64,000 nt of DNA from Heliocidaris erythrogramma (taxonomy: Eukaryota; Echinodermata; Echinoidea; Camarodonta; Echinometridae), in assembly GCA_025617745.1 (NCBI GenBank), contig CM046864.1:496001-560000 (forward strand), written 5' to 3'. This document shows, in pieces, positions 35,464-48,430 of this stretch. The position numbers and the translations under genes are program-made. The notes below the pieces were generated by a model. That model ran no database searches and was not told where the DNA came from. It was given only the letters and a program-made list of their open reading frames with translations. Positions within the stretch are counted from its first letter, which is position 1. Every line of letters begins with the position of its first letter.

Positions 35464-37372
35464 CCCTCTTTGGGTATTTCAATAGTATAATTTTCAAAAG
35501 AAATTTTGTGAAATCGGCCAAGTAACTACATTGAAGTTTCCCTGCAGCGATGCAGTATGCAGCGGTGATAAAATTTACAGTGGTCACTGATGAGGAACTT
35601 GTGAAGTTAACAGAGAATATCTGTCCTCCCACAAACGCTGTCTGCATGACATGTTCGGTCTTCCGTAGCAACATAAGCGTACGAGGCAGGAGGGGGGGGG
35701 GGGTGGGGGGGTTGGGGGGCTGGGGGCTGCAGCAACAATAATAATTTTCTTTTAGTGCTACATGGTTCTAATGAAATGTAATGTCATTGAAAGCAGTATA
35801 CGGTACCGTACATAGAAAGATAACATGACATAAAGTGTACTTCCACAGCGGTCGTCAAGACCACATCAAGCATGTTGTCTTGAGAACCCGTTCGCTTCCA
35901 AAAGCGCTCTAAAACGTGCACTGTGAAAGCGTCTCAGGAAGAGTACAACAACCGGAAGTGAATGTGTAGTTTGGGGAAAGTAACGATTGTTGGGAGAGAA
36001 AAAAGAGAAATATGGGAAATGGTAAATACATGCATAAAGGAAAAACAGAAATGGAAGATGATAGAAGGATGAAAAGAAATAATAACATAAAGTAAGATAT
36101 GCATAATGTAAAGAGAAGAATAAGGAATACCAGGCAAATATGACACAGGATTACAAAGTGATACAGACAATAAGAAAATCATAAAAGCAAAGAATAACAT
36201 ATCAAGTTATATAGAAAGACTAACCGCCCACGCCCATGGTAGGGGCTTGGAAGGGGTTACCCATGCCGTGGGCGGATAGTCCAGCCCGGGCGTTATCCTT
36301 GCTGCTAGCCATGGGCGTCATTTGCGCACACGAAATTCTGACCTTATTTTCATCCTCATATTTCTCTCATTATTCGGTATCCTTCACAATCATGACAAGT
36401 AAAGACGGCTTACTTACTTACAAACAGATAAATGTTTAGTATGTAACGCTAATTCTAGCCTTCATTTGATTGATTGGAAGCTAGAGTCTTATATTTGATT
36501 CGGACCAATCACAACTGTTTATAGGATAAGTAACCTACCTGGCTTATATACATTATGCATAAATACGCTCCAAACCCAATTCTGTGATGTCTGTAAAAAA
36601 GTATGTAGGAGGCGTTAAAACGCCCATAAGCATGATAAGACCGTAACGTTACTTTGCTTTAGCAAAGAACCTATGTGACGCCTCGTTTGTTGCCTGTTGT
36701 TGTTGTTGTTGCTGTTTTGTTTTTTGGGTTTTTTAATATTTTCATGCTTTGCTCCTTCACCGACAATTTTCATGGAATCAAATACAGCATGAGATTATAC
36801 CTGTACTAATGAGGCCAGGACGGTTAACTCTTTCGGTGCCGATGGCACGTATAATATGTGACAGATAGACTTGCCATTTTCATTCACCTGTTGGACGTCA
36901 CGTAAAACAAGACGTTACGTGACGTGTAGGCTTTACGTGACGTTTACTTCGTTTCGTGTACTGTGACATCTATATCGAAATAGTCTATTTCCATTTTTTT
37001 TTTTGGAAATGAGTTATGAGAGGTGGAAGGTCAACTCCCATACTCCCAATTATCAGTATTTTCCTTTTTGAAGGGGACCCGGGCTGGCCGAGGGAGGGGG
37101 CTAAGGGGTTGCTTCAGCCCTCCACACACACACACACACACACACACGCAGACATAAATTTGGATTTCAATAGATATGTTTCATTATGCTTATGAATTAA
37201 AAAAACATCCCCCCAATCAAAACAAATATTGTATTACATTTTCACCACCATGATCGTTTACAGTAATCACAAAATCGATATAAGGGCGGCCTTAAAAAGG
37301 TTCATTGCAGTCCTGTATTTTTGAAGACATATCTTTCCAAGTTTCTGGTTTCCTACGTTTACTCTTTCACTC
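35464..37372. repeat. Segmental duplication, copy 2, with extra 1.08 kb
   Basis: 35464-36144 matches 34634-35308, and 37228-37372 matches 35309-35450. The intervening 36145-37227 is present only here. It contains the dispersed GGGCGGATAGTCC block (about 36272), a TGT-rich microsatellite (36700-36720), the CRE-like cluster at 36893 and a (CA)n tract (37123-37148). Copy 1 probably lost this piece. Confidence 0.7.
36893..36947. promoter_or_regulatory. Cluster of CRE/ATF-like TGACGT sites
   Basis: ACGTCA at 36895-36900, TGACGT at 36920-36925 and TGACGT at 36938-36943, each embedded in ACGTGACGT-like context. Three such sites in 50 bp exceed chance in AT-rich DNA, but the cluster may equally be an expanded internal repeat. 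No adjacent promoter was identified. Confidence 0.3.
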
Positions 37373-40300
37373 GGTTTTCATAAGGGAAAATCTATCAAAT
37401 AATCACACCCCCCCCCCCAAAAAAAAAAAAAAATAAAAAAAATAAATAAATAAATAAAAATAAATAAATAAATTTTAAAAAAATTAATAAAAAAAAGTTT
37501 AAAAATGAATAAAAAATTAACCTTTCGTATAATTACATGTGCGGAAGCCAGCCAAACACACCCTACCCCCTCTTCTTATTGTATGAGATAGGCTTAGGTT
37601 GGAAAGGTGTCAAACTCAAAGCACTCTAGCAAATTCAAAAAACAAAATAAAAACAAAACAAAACAAAACATGGGGTAGACTTGGCTGGATTAGCAGGAGA
37701 ACTTTAATATTAAAGGAAGTTATTGATAAAAAAATTTTTTTTATTGCTAAATATCAAGCATGATTCCACGTATCACAAATACTCACTGGATGACAACAGT
37801 GTTGGGCTACGACAGTGATACGACCCCATGCCCACCCCCCCCCCCCCCGATAAAAAATAAAATACTAATGATCGGTAGGAAGGACTGCCTGGTGAATTCC
37901 AGTGGTAAATGTTCATGACTGCAAGGCATTAAGTGGAAAGTGGTAGGAAAAATAACGAAAGAAAATAGAATCAGCATAACTCCATCTATCGTAAATGCCC
38001 ACTATAATACATTAAGTGGTAGGGGATGCCCGTCAGACGCCCCGAATAATTAAACTATCCCCACTCATTGAGATATATCAGCTGGAGAGGTACCCGATGG
38101 GATCTAGCAAAAGTATTTAAAAACAATTAATATTTTATATGTATGCATATAAATCGTCGCTGAATTCACGAAGTGGCACACGCGGGTTGTGCCCTACGAG
38201 CCACACCCATCCCCCACCTCCCAGTGAGCTGAAGTTGTAATACACACCAAGACATTTCAAGTTGTCCGTGGAAAGAAAATGATGGGGTGAAACCAAGTAA
38301 CGGGAAAAGCCTGCCATACGCTCATGCATATTAACTGCATGAAAAATTGCTACATTAGCTGTAATCGTAGAGGAAAATTCTAACCTGGTAGAAATTCTCC
38401 TGTATCTGCATTTTAGTTCAATTATCTAAACTGTTGTGTTATGCCGGCAAAATGTCTCAGAATGCTGCTCCCCTCTCAGGAAAGGAAAAAATAGCATAGA
38501 CAGCAGTGGCGGATTTAAGGGGGGGGGGGGAATTTCCGCCCCGTGATGTTTTTGGGGCTCGGGTACTAGTATTCTCTGGCGTTATGTAGGCATTTAAAAT
38601 AACTTGTGGTATACAGTCAGTCCGCACCCCATGCGAAAAGCGCTTCTTCTGCGGAACTTGTATTCACCTCGCGCAGTGGGCCAGAATGGCTCCAAAATTT
38701 ACATTCACTGAGTTTTACTCAAAATTTAAACTTAGATGGTGGTTTTATGGGTATTCAGACCCGTAGAATCCAATGAAAATATTTTCAAATACCTATGGCG
38801 TCATTAAAATACCGATTTCTGATTGGCTGCCCAAATCCAATGGAAAATAACTTATTTCTCGCAGTACAATGATTTTCCTATCTCAGAAAATGGATAATGC
38901 AAAAGGTGAAAACGGTGTTAACTTAAAGCTCAGGCATATGGTACGTAAGAGTGATTTAAACGGGGGGGGGGGGGGGGGGGACATATTTGTAATAATGAGA
39001 AATTTGCAATGTATTGTAATGTATGATGTCATTACTTGAAATTGAACTTTAATAATGCATATATCAAATAATAATATTCAGCTAGCTGAAAAATCAGTTA
39101 TTAAATGAGGTTTTTAAGAATAAAAGAGCGCCCTCTGCAGCGTCGATAATTTTGCTAAAGAGAAACGTAGCTGTATCACAAAGAAGTAATTCTGTATGTA
39201 CTATCTAGTGCAAAATCATAACACTGACTGATAAAGTCCATGTATAGTTTAAGTCCTTTTGCTCTATTGTTTATACTGTCAGAAGACACCGTAGATTTCC
39301 CAGGTTACTTTGCAGCCACAATTCCCGACGATGAAGTAGTTTGTTGGGTTTGAGAACAGAAAGTTTCTCTAGATTTCCTGATAATTTGCGAGGCTAACAT
39401 CACCCGAAGAGTAAGTAACATGAAAGTTAAATATCTAAATTCAATAATGATGTGAAAAAGAATGTAATTTGATACATCTGATTTCAGATGTTCTGAAATC
39501 AAAGATTGATGTCATAATTATGAATTACACAGAGCTATCATTAATGTGTTCGCTACGCTACATATTTTAGCGTTTGAAGAGTGTCGATTTCATAATCAAA
39601 AGAGTGAAATCTATTTTTCTTGATAATATGAAGATTCTAAAAGTATAAAAATTGAGATACAAAACAAGAAGTTTTGAGTCAAATTGTTGGTACAAGCTAC
39701 AGGATTATTTTAAAGTCATTTGTGTTTTTAAAAGGTTTAAAATATAAATTAGGCTCACATGTATCTATTAGGAAGGTACAACATAGACAGAACAAAAGAA
39801 TGCCTGAGATAAAGGCTGAATATTTAAAGAGGTTTATAAAATAATGAAAACTGTCATGCTGCATTATGCATGAGTTTGGTTTAGATATTTTGGTCAAGAT
39901 GTAAGTCACTTGTGAAAGGTCATATTTCATTTCAATCAAAAGATATCTGGAATTTCTAGATAAATTATTAATTTATTGGATTTTAATATTTTTTTGGTTC
40001 AATCTATGCACCTCCCAAAACAATCATGACAGATATTTAGCTATAAAAGCATGCCATTAGATATTTCAAAAGGATTATTATCAACTCTGAATAATGGAAT
40101 TATCATAAACCGTGTAAGAGGTTTTCAGGGTTAATTAGTGCATAATCATGCTTTGTATGTGCTACAATTATTGTTCGAATATACAAAAGAACTATATGTA
40201 TAACTTGGTAAATTAGAAACAAAGAACTATTTCTTGAAATTATGCTTTGATGAGCAGGTTAGGTTATGTTGCCAATCCAAGCAAGATTGAGTACTTTACA

Positions 40301-40955
40301 TTCAGTAAAATTATTCATTTGAAAGATTGTACATTGAAAGTATTTCAAGGAAATGTTGATATTTCCATGGGACGTTGATTTTGAAGTCAAATTGCTGATT
40401 TTAAATATTTCTTGTAATGAAGGAACCACTGACACAAAAAAGTCAGATATGACAACTGATCATTTCTTGAAGTGATCTGTTTATTATCAGACAAGATATA
40501 AGAGCATTGCACTAAACAATGCGTTTCTTCTGTGTTTTCATTACAGATTGAATGATTTGAAAGGGAGTTCACCGTTAAACTCCCATCCCATACAATATGC
40601 GGTGTTAGCCTTGTTTATTGACCCCTTCTGTGACTCCAGTGATCCAGTTTTAATCAAAAGATGGGACCTTGCCGTGTAAAACAAACAGGGGGTCTCAACT
40701 CCGCTTCTGCATCCGGCTTTCCATGGGGGCATTTCCGGCGGGTCAAAAGTGCACACTGCTCCCACTTTTCATGTATTAGCCTATGAAGCCAAATTTTTTC
40801 AGTGTACCAGCGAAAATCAGATTTTAGCCTGCGCGCAGCGCGTAAAATTATTGAAATGATAAATCTGAATATTCATGAGCTTTTATAACTAATTAACATA
40901 AATTGAACTATACTTAAATTATGCGTATACTTGTGTGGAAAAAATGAGAAGATGA
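37373..40955. other. Non-coding repeat-littered stretch
   Basis: Holds poly-C/poly-A (37407-37440), an A/T simple tract (37440-37500), a poly-C run (37838-37849), GTGGCGGATTTAAGGGGG at about 38506 (hAT-terminus-like) and a poly-G run at 38963-38980. A CGAAAAGCGCTTCTTCTGCG segment near 38634 recurs inverted near 51678. No exon recognised. Confidence 0.45.
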
Positions 40956-40959
40956 GGAA

Positions 40960-41275
40960 TAAAAATAACAAGAAGAAGAAAAAAGAAGAAGAGGAGGAAG
41001 AAGAGGAAGAACAAGAAAAAGGAAGAAAAGAAGAAAAAGAAGATGAATTAAAAAAAAAAGAAGTGGAAGAGGTACATGAAGAGGAAGAAGATGATGAAAA
41101 AAAGAAGAAAAATAAGATAAAGAGGAAAAGGAAGTGGAGGAGGAAGAGGAACAGGAAGAAGAAAAAAAAAGAAGAAAAAAAAGAAGAGGAAGAGGAAGAG
41201 GAGGAGGGAGATGAAGAACAAGAAGAACAAGAACAAGAGGGTGAAGAGAAAAGAAGAAGAAGAGGAAGAAGAAGC
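40960..41275 (+). repeat. Long polypurine (GAA/GGA) tract
   Basis: More than 300 nt are almost purely A and G on the plus strand, with few interruptions. The apparent protein on this strand is only Lys/Glu/Arg runs, and the opposite frame only Ser/Phe/Leu runs. Both are products of the repeat. Confidence 0.9.
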
Positions 41276-41390
41276 CCTCTTTCAATATTGAATTTCCCTT
41301 CAATGAATGCTTTCCTTGTGCCTTGCAGATCTGGCATATCATATCTCAACCTGAAGTACAAAGAGAAAATGTGCTCCCCATGACCCCATA

Positions 41391-43766
41391 CACACTAAGA
41401 AATAGGGGTTCAAATTTGAACCCCTAGGGGTTGGTACAATAGCAGCACCGCAAGGGGTTCAAAATTTGCACCCCGGTATGGGGTTCAAAATTACACCCCA
41501 ATATAGGCGCATTTTTGCACCCTCAGGGTTCATATCTGCACCCTAATGGGTGCAACGTCGATGACAATCGATCACCATTCTCGCCTCTTCACAGCTTGGC
41601 GGCAGACCATTTAAAGTTGCCGTTATTTCATATTTCACGCACATAGAACACAGACAGTACAATACACGCCATGAGGGGACCTCGCTGAAATCTATCAGGC
41701 CACGCCCGGGGGCTTCTAGACTCTTGAAATAGATGGGCAAAAAAATGCCCAATTTTTAACCAACACTGGGCAACATGGTGTCCACACAACTGTCTTCTAT
41801 AATAGGAATAATGTATGAAAAAAAAAATAAACCTGCTTGTTACGTCTTTCCGGGTTTTAACTTATTAACTTATCAATCCTAACCTATCCTACTTTAAGCT
41901 ATCCTATCATAAATTAACCTATTCTATCCTAGTCCTATCCTATCTAGTTGGTACAGTTGTTGTTGTTGTTGTTTTAAAATAGGCAAACTAGTCAATTTTG
42001 ACTATTGTTGCCTTACTAAATTGCTCTTTTCACTTATACTTTGTTTGTTGATCCGTGGGTCTAACTTTAGTTTTTGTTAGAAAGGTACAGATTCCAGGAT
42101 ACCATGCAGGACCGCCACTCCTGCCCTGATTTTACAACGTTATCCTGACAAGCCCGCTCGAGGTACATTTCGAGGGCGTCTTAGGAATACAAGTATTCCC
42201 TATGTCTCTCAAACGTGAGCAGGGGGCGCTCTTTCTGATTCCTCATAGAACCTGATTAGAAAATCCGAATATATAAAAGCAAAATAAATACGTACACAGA
42301 TTTTCTTTCTGTTTTTTTTTAAAGTAGAGTATATACTGACATTAAAGGGCCTTTCAATTAAGTGAAATTACAAGAAAAGTGCACCTATACCTATAGTTAG
42401 TATATAACTAAGTGCTTCATCTTTGAGCAGCTTATAAAAAAAAAATAATAATAATAAAAATTATACAGTATGATTGTACACATTAACATTCAATGGTCAC
42501 AACATCAATCCTATCCGATTTACTTCGATTCCGTTCTGTGTATTTGGTTACACCTTACTATCACGGTTGCCCTCTTGGCAACCAATTACAAATCGACGAG
42601 TCCTTTTGAAATATCTGACGAGTGCACCTTGTGTCTTGACACTGAGATTCTCCACTTTCTTCGTACAGTCTAGTGCAAGCTCTTATATACCCCTTATATT
42701 TTTTTATGCATTTGGTGACAGTTAGTAAAATCGGGCCACCCCAAACCATACGCTACTAAAAATCATGAATATTCATATCAGTGTTTTCCCCAATATTGGG
42801 GGGGGGGGGGGGGAATGCGAATTTCTAACCAACCAGCAGTTACCCAACAAAAATTTACCCAACTGGCAAAGGGAATGTGACAAAATTACACAACTACAGG
42901 GCAACAAGTACCCAACCCATATTTACCAAACACTGATGGTAAATATATGCCCAATATTTAGGTAAAAATTATTGACCAATATTTGTTACACCACTCGAGT
43001 GTCCAGTTGGTTAATAATAGCCCCAAATTGGGCATATTTTTAACCAACCAGCAGTTACCCAACTAAATTTAACCAACATTTTAAGAGTGTACAGTCTCAC
43101 ATTTAGGATTACTTATTCAACTTTTAAGTTGCAGTGTATAGTCTACTATCTATTCCTATAACAAATCAGTGTAACTGTTAGTAAAACTAGCACTTTCCCT
43201 TAAAATGATATAATCCCGACTGAATTATAAAATGTAAACACGTATTCTTATTTCAATAACTTTTTTTACAAAGAAACTATCAAAATGAGCCGTGATAAAA
43301 TCCCCATATAATTAAAAAATGCGAATTATGCAAATTTTCCTGCCTTAATCCCTACGAGTAGCGATACGTTGGTTGCTGTCAACTTGCAAGCCGGTTACTG
43401 TTAGTCTTTGCGCGATTACTCTTTTGAAACACGTCACTACGGAGATGTTCAATTTAAGCAAATTTACGACACAAGCTGATCGAAATGGATTTATTATTTC
43501 TTTTTCTAATTAATTTCATTTCTATGCTTTTGAATAATAAGTCTTATACTTCATGATATATTGTGACATAAGTGTCAACAATGCTAGTGTGGGTATTCAT
43601 GTAAGACTAATACTTCTGCTCGAAGGGTGCAGAATTCAACCTTACACAATTTTGAACCCCGGTTTCCGCAAAGCGCACCCGTAGAGGTGCAAAATTCCAC
43701 CCGAGTAGATATACGGGTGCTCCGCCAAAATTTGCACCCTAAAGTGAACCCTAATTTCTTAGTGTG
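41391..43766. mobile_element. 2.4 kb TIR element with TA target duplication and subterminal repeats
   Basis: Ends CACACTAAGAAATAGGGG-TTCA and, inverted, CACACTAAGAAATTAGGG-TTCA, flanked by TA (41389-41390 and 43767-43768). Both subterminal regions carry repeats of the GGGTTCAAAATTTGCACCC type. The interior contains a second family of repeats (TTAACCAACCAGCAGTTACC near 42826-43090 and TTTTTAACCAACACTGGG near 41752), perhaps a nested element. No transposase ORF. Confidence 0.65.
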
Positions 43767-43812
43767 TAGTGTACCACCATGCACTGGCTGCTGCTGCATG
43801 TACCCCAGGCCT

Positions 43813-43844
<32 letters not shown>

Positions 43845-45485
43845 ACAAAAAAAAACAAAAAACAACAACAAATAACAAAAAACAAAAAAGAGAAGAAAAA
43901 ACAACCCAATAACTAAAACAGCAACAAACCTCAAAAATCTGATTTTTTTTTTTCTTCTTTTTCCTTCTTCATCTTCTTGTAAAATGAGTCCATCAACAGA
44001 AACCCACACAATTCAGTCTATATATCCAGTTATTCAAGGTTGCATAAGGCTAATACTTCAGAACGCATGCCATATTGTGCCTGCATCACCATCATCATCA
44101 CCACATCTTTCACAAAATTATGGGGGAAAAACAAATAGAAGTTTCTCAGTGTGAAATGATGTTTATTAAAATAACTCACTTATCAACATAAAAGTTAGTG
44201 CTCTCTTGAAATGCAATATACAGATTGTAACATATGGTTCATGGACAGCAAATCATGGGGCAGGTGAGGGGGGCGGCATACCAATTGCTATTTTATTTCA
44301 TTTTGGAAGCAAACAAGTTTAAATCTATCTAGTGACATCCGATATATATAGGTGGATTATAATGTATATCCATGTACATCCCTTCAAATTATCATCAGAA
44401 TATACAAGACATAAAAGTACAAAGAGACCACCTTAATACTGCCCAAAATGATACGAGGCGAGGTTTGTCCAAATATTGGTAGTTTTGAAAATTTCGGCGT
44501 GGGCTGAAACTCCCGAGCCCCTGATTCGTTTGTCTAGAAACATGCCCCAGATTGATTGCACAATTATTGCACAGATGATAAAAAGGAACAAATTACAGAT
44601 TATAAAACCATTTGTGTTTCAAGAAAAATAATCTTAGTTATCGCAGGATAGCTTCAAGAAGCTGATGAAAGGGATTATCACTTAAGGTTGAAGATCAAAT
44701 AAATATGATTAAATCTTAATGCACTACTTATGCATACAATTATAAACACAAGTTGCATTAAAATGATGAATTAAAATCATTTTTCATAATATAGTCATGC
44801 CACAATTTTCTAACTCTTTTTCCAAATTACAATGGAATTAAAATGAAATTATTTGATTTTGAAAATTTATTGGTTATATATCGAATTTAAATTACTGCAT
44901 TAGTCTGAGGTGACATGATAACTGACTGTGCCTAACTTAAAAGGTTTTCTTAAGTATTTTTTTGAAGTGTGCATGAAAAGAATTTAGAATTAGGCTCAAC
45001 ATTAATGGGCCAATCATACCAACTACAATTTTTTTTTAAATTACGTGTACATGGACATGTAGACCTACAAAAGGTCTGTAGTAGTCAAAGTCTTCGCATT
45101 TATTTCAAAATTATGAATTTTTGGGGTGTATCTATAAATGCTCTTGAGAATGAAATGTCAAGTGATTGCAATAAGGGCCATTCAATAGCCTTGATACCAC
45201 CTTGAACCCCCCCCCCCCCTTAAAAAAAAGAAAAGAAAAGAAATAGAAAAAAAAATGAATAAATAAAAGTTACAAATCTGTTTGTTTCCCCATTGAATAG
45301 TATGTTAGCTCTTTTCTTTTCACCCATACTTTGACATTCAATTTCCAGCTCAGAAATAGCATTCCTGACATTTGCCATTACGTAAATTATCAATAAATCT
45401 CTTTAGAAAAATAATAATTAATTAAACATTAAATGATAATAAAGATAAAAATACTTTGATCCCTCATGACTCCATTACTTGGCAC
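43767..45485. other. AT-rich intergenic stretch
   Basis: A poly-C/poly-A run at 43814-43870 and a poly-C run at about 45207. Small ORFs are unsupported. Confidence 0.4.
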
Positions 45486-47388
45486 TCAAGAGCTTAACAA
45501 GCCATGTGAACTGATGAGCTTCCTTGGACAACCTGCATTATAATAACAAAAAGAAAGGACAAAAAATTAAACTTCTTGTAGACTGTGGACTGGATTTTAA
45601 AGAAGGGAACGAAAAGGGTAAATCTATCGAGGGGCGTATCCAGGATTTTGTATAAGGGGGGGGGGGGGGGGACACACAAATGCTGGATTGTCAACTTTGG
45701 GAAACTGGTAGGAGGGAGATCCGTATATTTTTTGGCCTTGCCAGCCCTCCAAATGTCGTTCCGGGGGGGGGGGGGGGGTATGGGGTCCAGTTTCCCTCCA
45801 TACATGTAAATATCTGACAAGCACAAAAACAAGAACAAAAAGTTTCCCGTTCTAAAGGGGCCGGGACTGTCCCCCCCCCCCCCCCCCCTCTAAATCCACC
45901 ACTGCATTTGTTGTTGTTCTTCCTTCAATTATTAACTATGAAATGTAAATCTAAGTTTAAATCATTTAACAGAAGTACATACATGTATGTTCATCTTTCA
46001 TATTCCAAATTTGATCCTAGACCAAGACATCTAATAAACTTTAAATTGGCTAAATCGGTAAGCGGGTATAATCAAAATAATTTACTGGAATTTAGAATTT
46101 TGCTTTTGACTATACAGACTACGTCTACGTACGGTCTACAGAAAACAGAAACACATCTTAGTCTAATATCAATAATAAGATCTAATCTTACAGAGCTACT
46201 AGTACAATGCCTAAGACTAAGCTATGGCCAAATTGAAATTTACACCAAATATGTGGGCTTAGAGGTCTACGTTTTCGAAAAAATAATTTACCTTTCCAGT
46301 TCAACTTGGGTTTTCCGCAGTGAGTGGATGACAATAATCTACAATCCAGCCCCAGGTAGGGTCTATCACGATAATTATTGGATGATCTGGTCCTGGTCCC
46401 CCTGTGTTTCTCTACTTTGGTCCAATAGCTCTGCAATCAAAAGAGAACAAGAGGTTAGGACCATGGTACATGTAGTAATAAAACCATGCGGCTTAATATT
46501 ATACTCGCACATTATATACTACTCTCGTCTCAGTGAAAGTGGTGACTCGTCATGGTTGTCACTGCACTACACAACAGAAATTTAATTAGACAGCTCTCAC
46601 TCTCAGTAGCAGCATGTATATAATAAAGAACATTTTAATCTGGTCCAGCATGATTCAAGACATTGCCGTTCAAATTTTAAGTTGATCTTTCTAGACCCTA
46701 CTTAACAAAGTTCAAGGCGAGGGTCTAACTCTAAGGTAGGCCTAGATCCAGGGCACCTGCAACTTTTGCTATTGTAGCCGTAGGCAAAGCGCAGTTAACC
46801 GGCCAGGATCGGCGCACCCAAAACTAGCAGACCGCTGGGCAAGATCTTACCCGGCGCGGCCCAGCTCCCCAGAGTGAGGATCTTGCGCATTCAGTGTCAT
46901 GATCAATCGCAAACAGGTCCACATCTACCGCAGATTGTCGGTAATGATGCCATGCGCTTTACTTTTTAGGCTTGAGCACTATCATATTATATAGATCTAC
47001 GGAAAATTTCTGATTTCTGATATTACCAGTAGACTATTCAAAATGACCGTTTTAGAGTTCAATCAAAGATAACAATTTGGTTTTGTCATGCAAGAGAGGG
47101 GGAACTGGGTGGGATGTGGGATAATACGTTTTGTACAGTGAACTCACTAGCAGCCACGACGAACACATCCCAATTATTAAGAGGAACGTTAAACAAAATA
47201 CATATTTACTTACATTTCATGGCATCATACGGCATTATTTTGATGAGAATGTCCCCAGGAGGATTCTCTGCTTTCGTGAGAGTTACAAGACAAACTCCTT
47301 CTAAAACAAAAAATTCTCAAAAACCAATTTTTTTTTTGAGATTTGTGTTGATATGGCACAAGAGTAGCACTACCTGCACAGCCGCCAT
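45486..47388 (-). CDS. Candidate three-exon small gene, product unrecognised
   Basis: Proposed exons on the minus strand: 47388-47374 (ATG GCG GCT GTG CAG, then GTAGTG), 46430-46292 (acceptor TTGATTGCAG, donor GTAAAT) and 45532-45486 (acceptor TAATGCAG, stop TGA). Phases fit across both junctions and give a basic peptide of 66 residues: it starts MAAVQSYWTKVEKHRGTR, passes through a middle with CGKPKLNWKG, and ends LISSHGLLSS. Support: a GCCGCCATTTT start context typical of 5' exons, an open 46-codon middle exon and in-phase borders. Against: the first donor is weak, the first exon has only five codons, and no family is recognised. The middle exon could belong to a longer transcript. Confidence 0.25.
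45635..45905. repeat. Poly-G/poly-C-bearing dispersed repeat, possible hAT-like ends
   Basis: Begins GGGGCGTATCCAGGATTTTG and ends TAAATCCACCACTG, with G runs at about 45657-45670 and 45763-45778 and a C run at 45871-45887. GTGGCGGAT(C/T)(C/T)A-type starts followed by G runs recur at 38506 and 52275. The boundaries are uncertain. Confidence 0.35.
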
Positions 47389-48397
47389 TTTCCCTATCGT
47401 AGGGAATTGTGGGAATGAAAAAATGAATGATGTATGATCTTATACATAAAACATTATGTTAATATGAGCCACTAACCAATCATCGAACAGTATTTGACGA
47501 GTTTTTGACGTCATTCCTCATGAATAAACATTTATTCAAATTGACCCTCCTAGCTCACTGTTCAAATTGGACAAAGCTTCCACAATGCATCCAATGCAAA
47601 GCCTATGGAATGTCAAAGGTCAGATTTTAGTTGACTCTCTAGCCCTTCTTCGGAGGGCATACTGGTATGATCGAATCTCTTTGAAAAAAAAGTCATGCGC
47701 GCCCCCATGCGGCGGCGTATGATGACAGAGAATCCTTCAGCGGCTGCGCGGTCCAAAATAAACATATTTTCCGGGTAATGTGTCAGGGCAAATCGGCTCT
47801 AACATAAAAAGGGGCAAAAGGTGGCAGCCAAATCTGGTATCAGCTGAAAGCTGAGTCATCAGGGAAAATGGTGCTAATAAAATTGTATTGGAAATCCATG
47901 GAAATCTAAACGTTTCATATGGATTTATAAAAAAACACGAATAATCAGCCTATTTTCTAAGATAATTACCCTATTATACTCACGAAGATTGCGTTTCTTT
48001 CCATTTTTACCCCATTCATACAGTGAAATGAACTCTCAGAAATATGTGGGAGCAATTATAAATCGAAAACTTAAAGAGAAATCCAACCTTGAAAGCAAGT
48101 AGCTTTGAAAGAAAGAGGAAAAATCAGAGAAGCAGATTGGTGAAAGTTTTAACGAAATCGGACAAACAATAAGAAAGTTATTAAGTTTTGAAAGTTGTAA
48201 TCACTATACATATGGGAATTTCAAATTGGCCGAATAGGTAATGTCACTGTGATGTAGCTGTGGACAACTCCCCCATTCGCTCCAAAACACAAAATGACTA
48301 AAATGTCACTTTTTTCCAAAATGTATTTGTAAGAAGGTGTGTTTTGATAAATGTCGTACAATGTTTAACGTTGGTGGCAGGCGCTAGCCCTATATCA
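47389..48397. other. Upstream region of the candidate gene and MITE-like sequence
   Basis: Near 48071 a TTAA is followed by AGAGAAATCCAACC and by sequence resembling the foldback element at 25830 (GTGGACAACTC...), a probable one-armed MITE remnant. No promoter motif was identified with confidence. Confidence 0.35.
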
Positions 48398-48430
48398 TGT
48401 GACCTTCACCCCGCTTTCTCCCGTCTTTAG

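Noticed and set aside
40931..41383. 150-residue Lys/Glu-rich protein on the plus strand and Ser/Phe/Leu-rich frames on the minus strand
   Set aside because: Both are translations of one polypurine repeat; composition is fully explained by GAA/GGA tracts.
45908..46585. 225-residue plus-strand frame
   Set aside because: No recognisable domain; overlaps on the opposite strand an exon with proper splice borders, so a chance frame is more likely.
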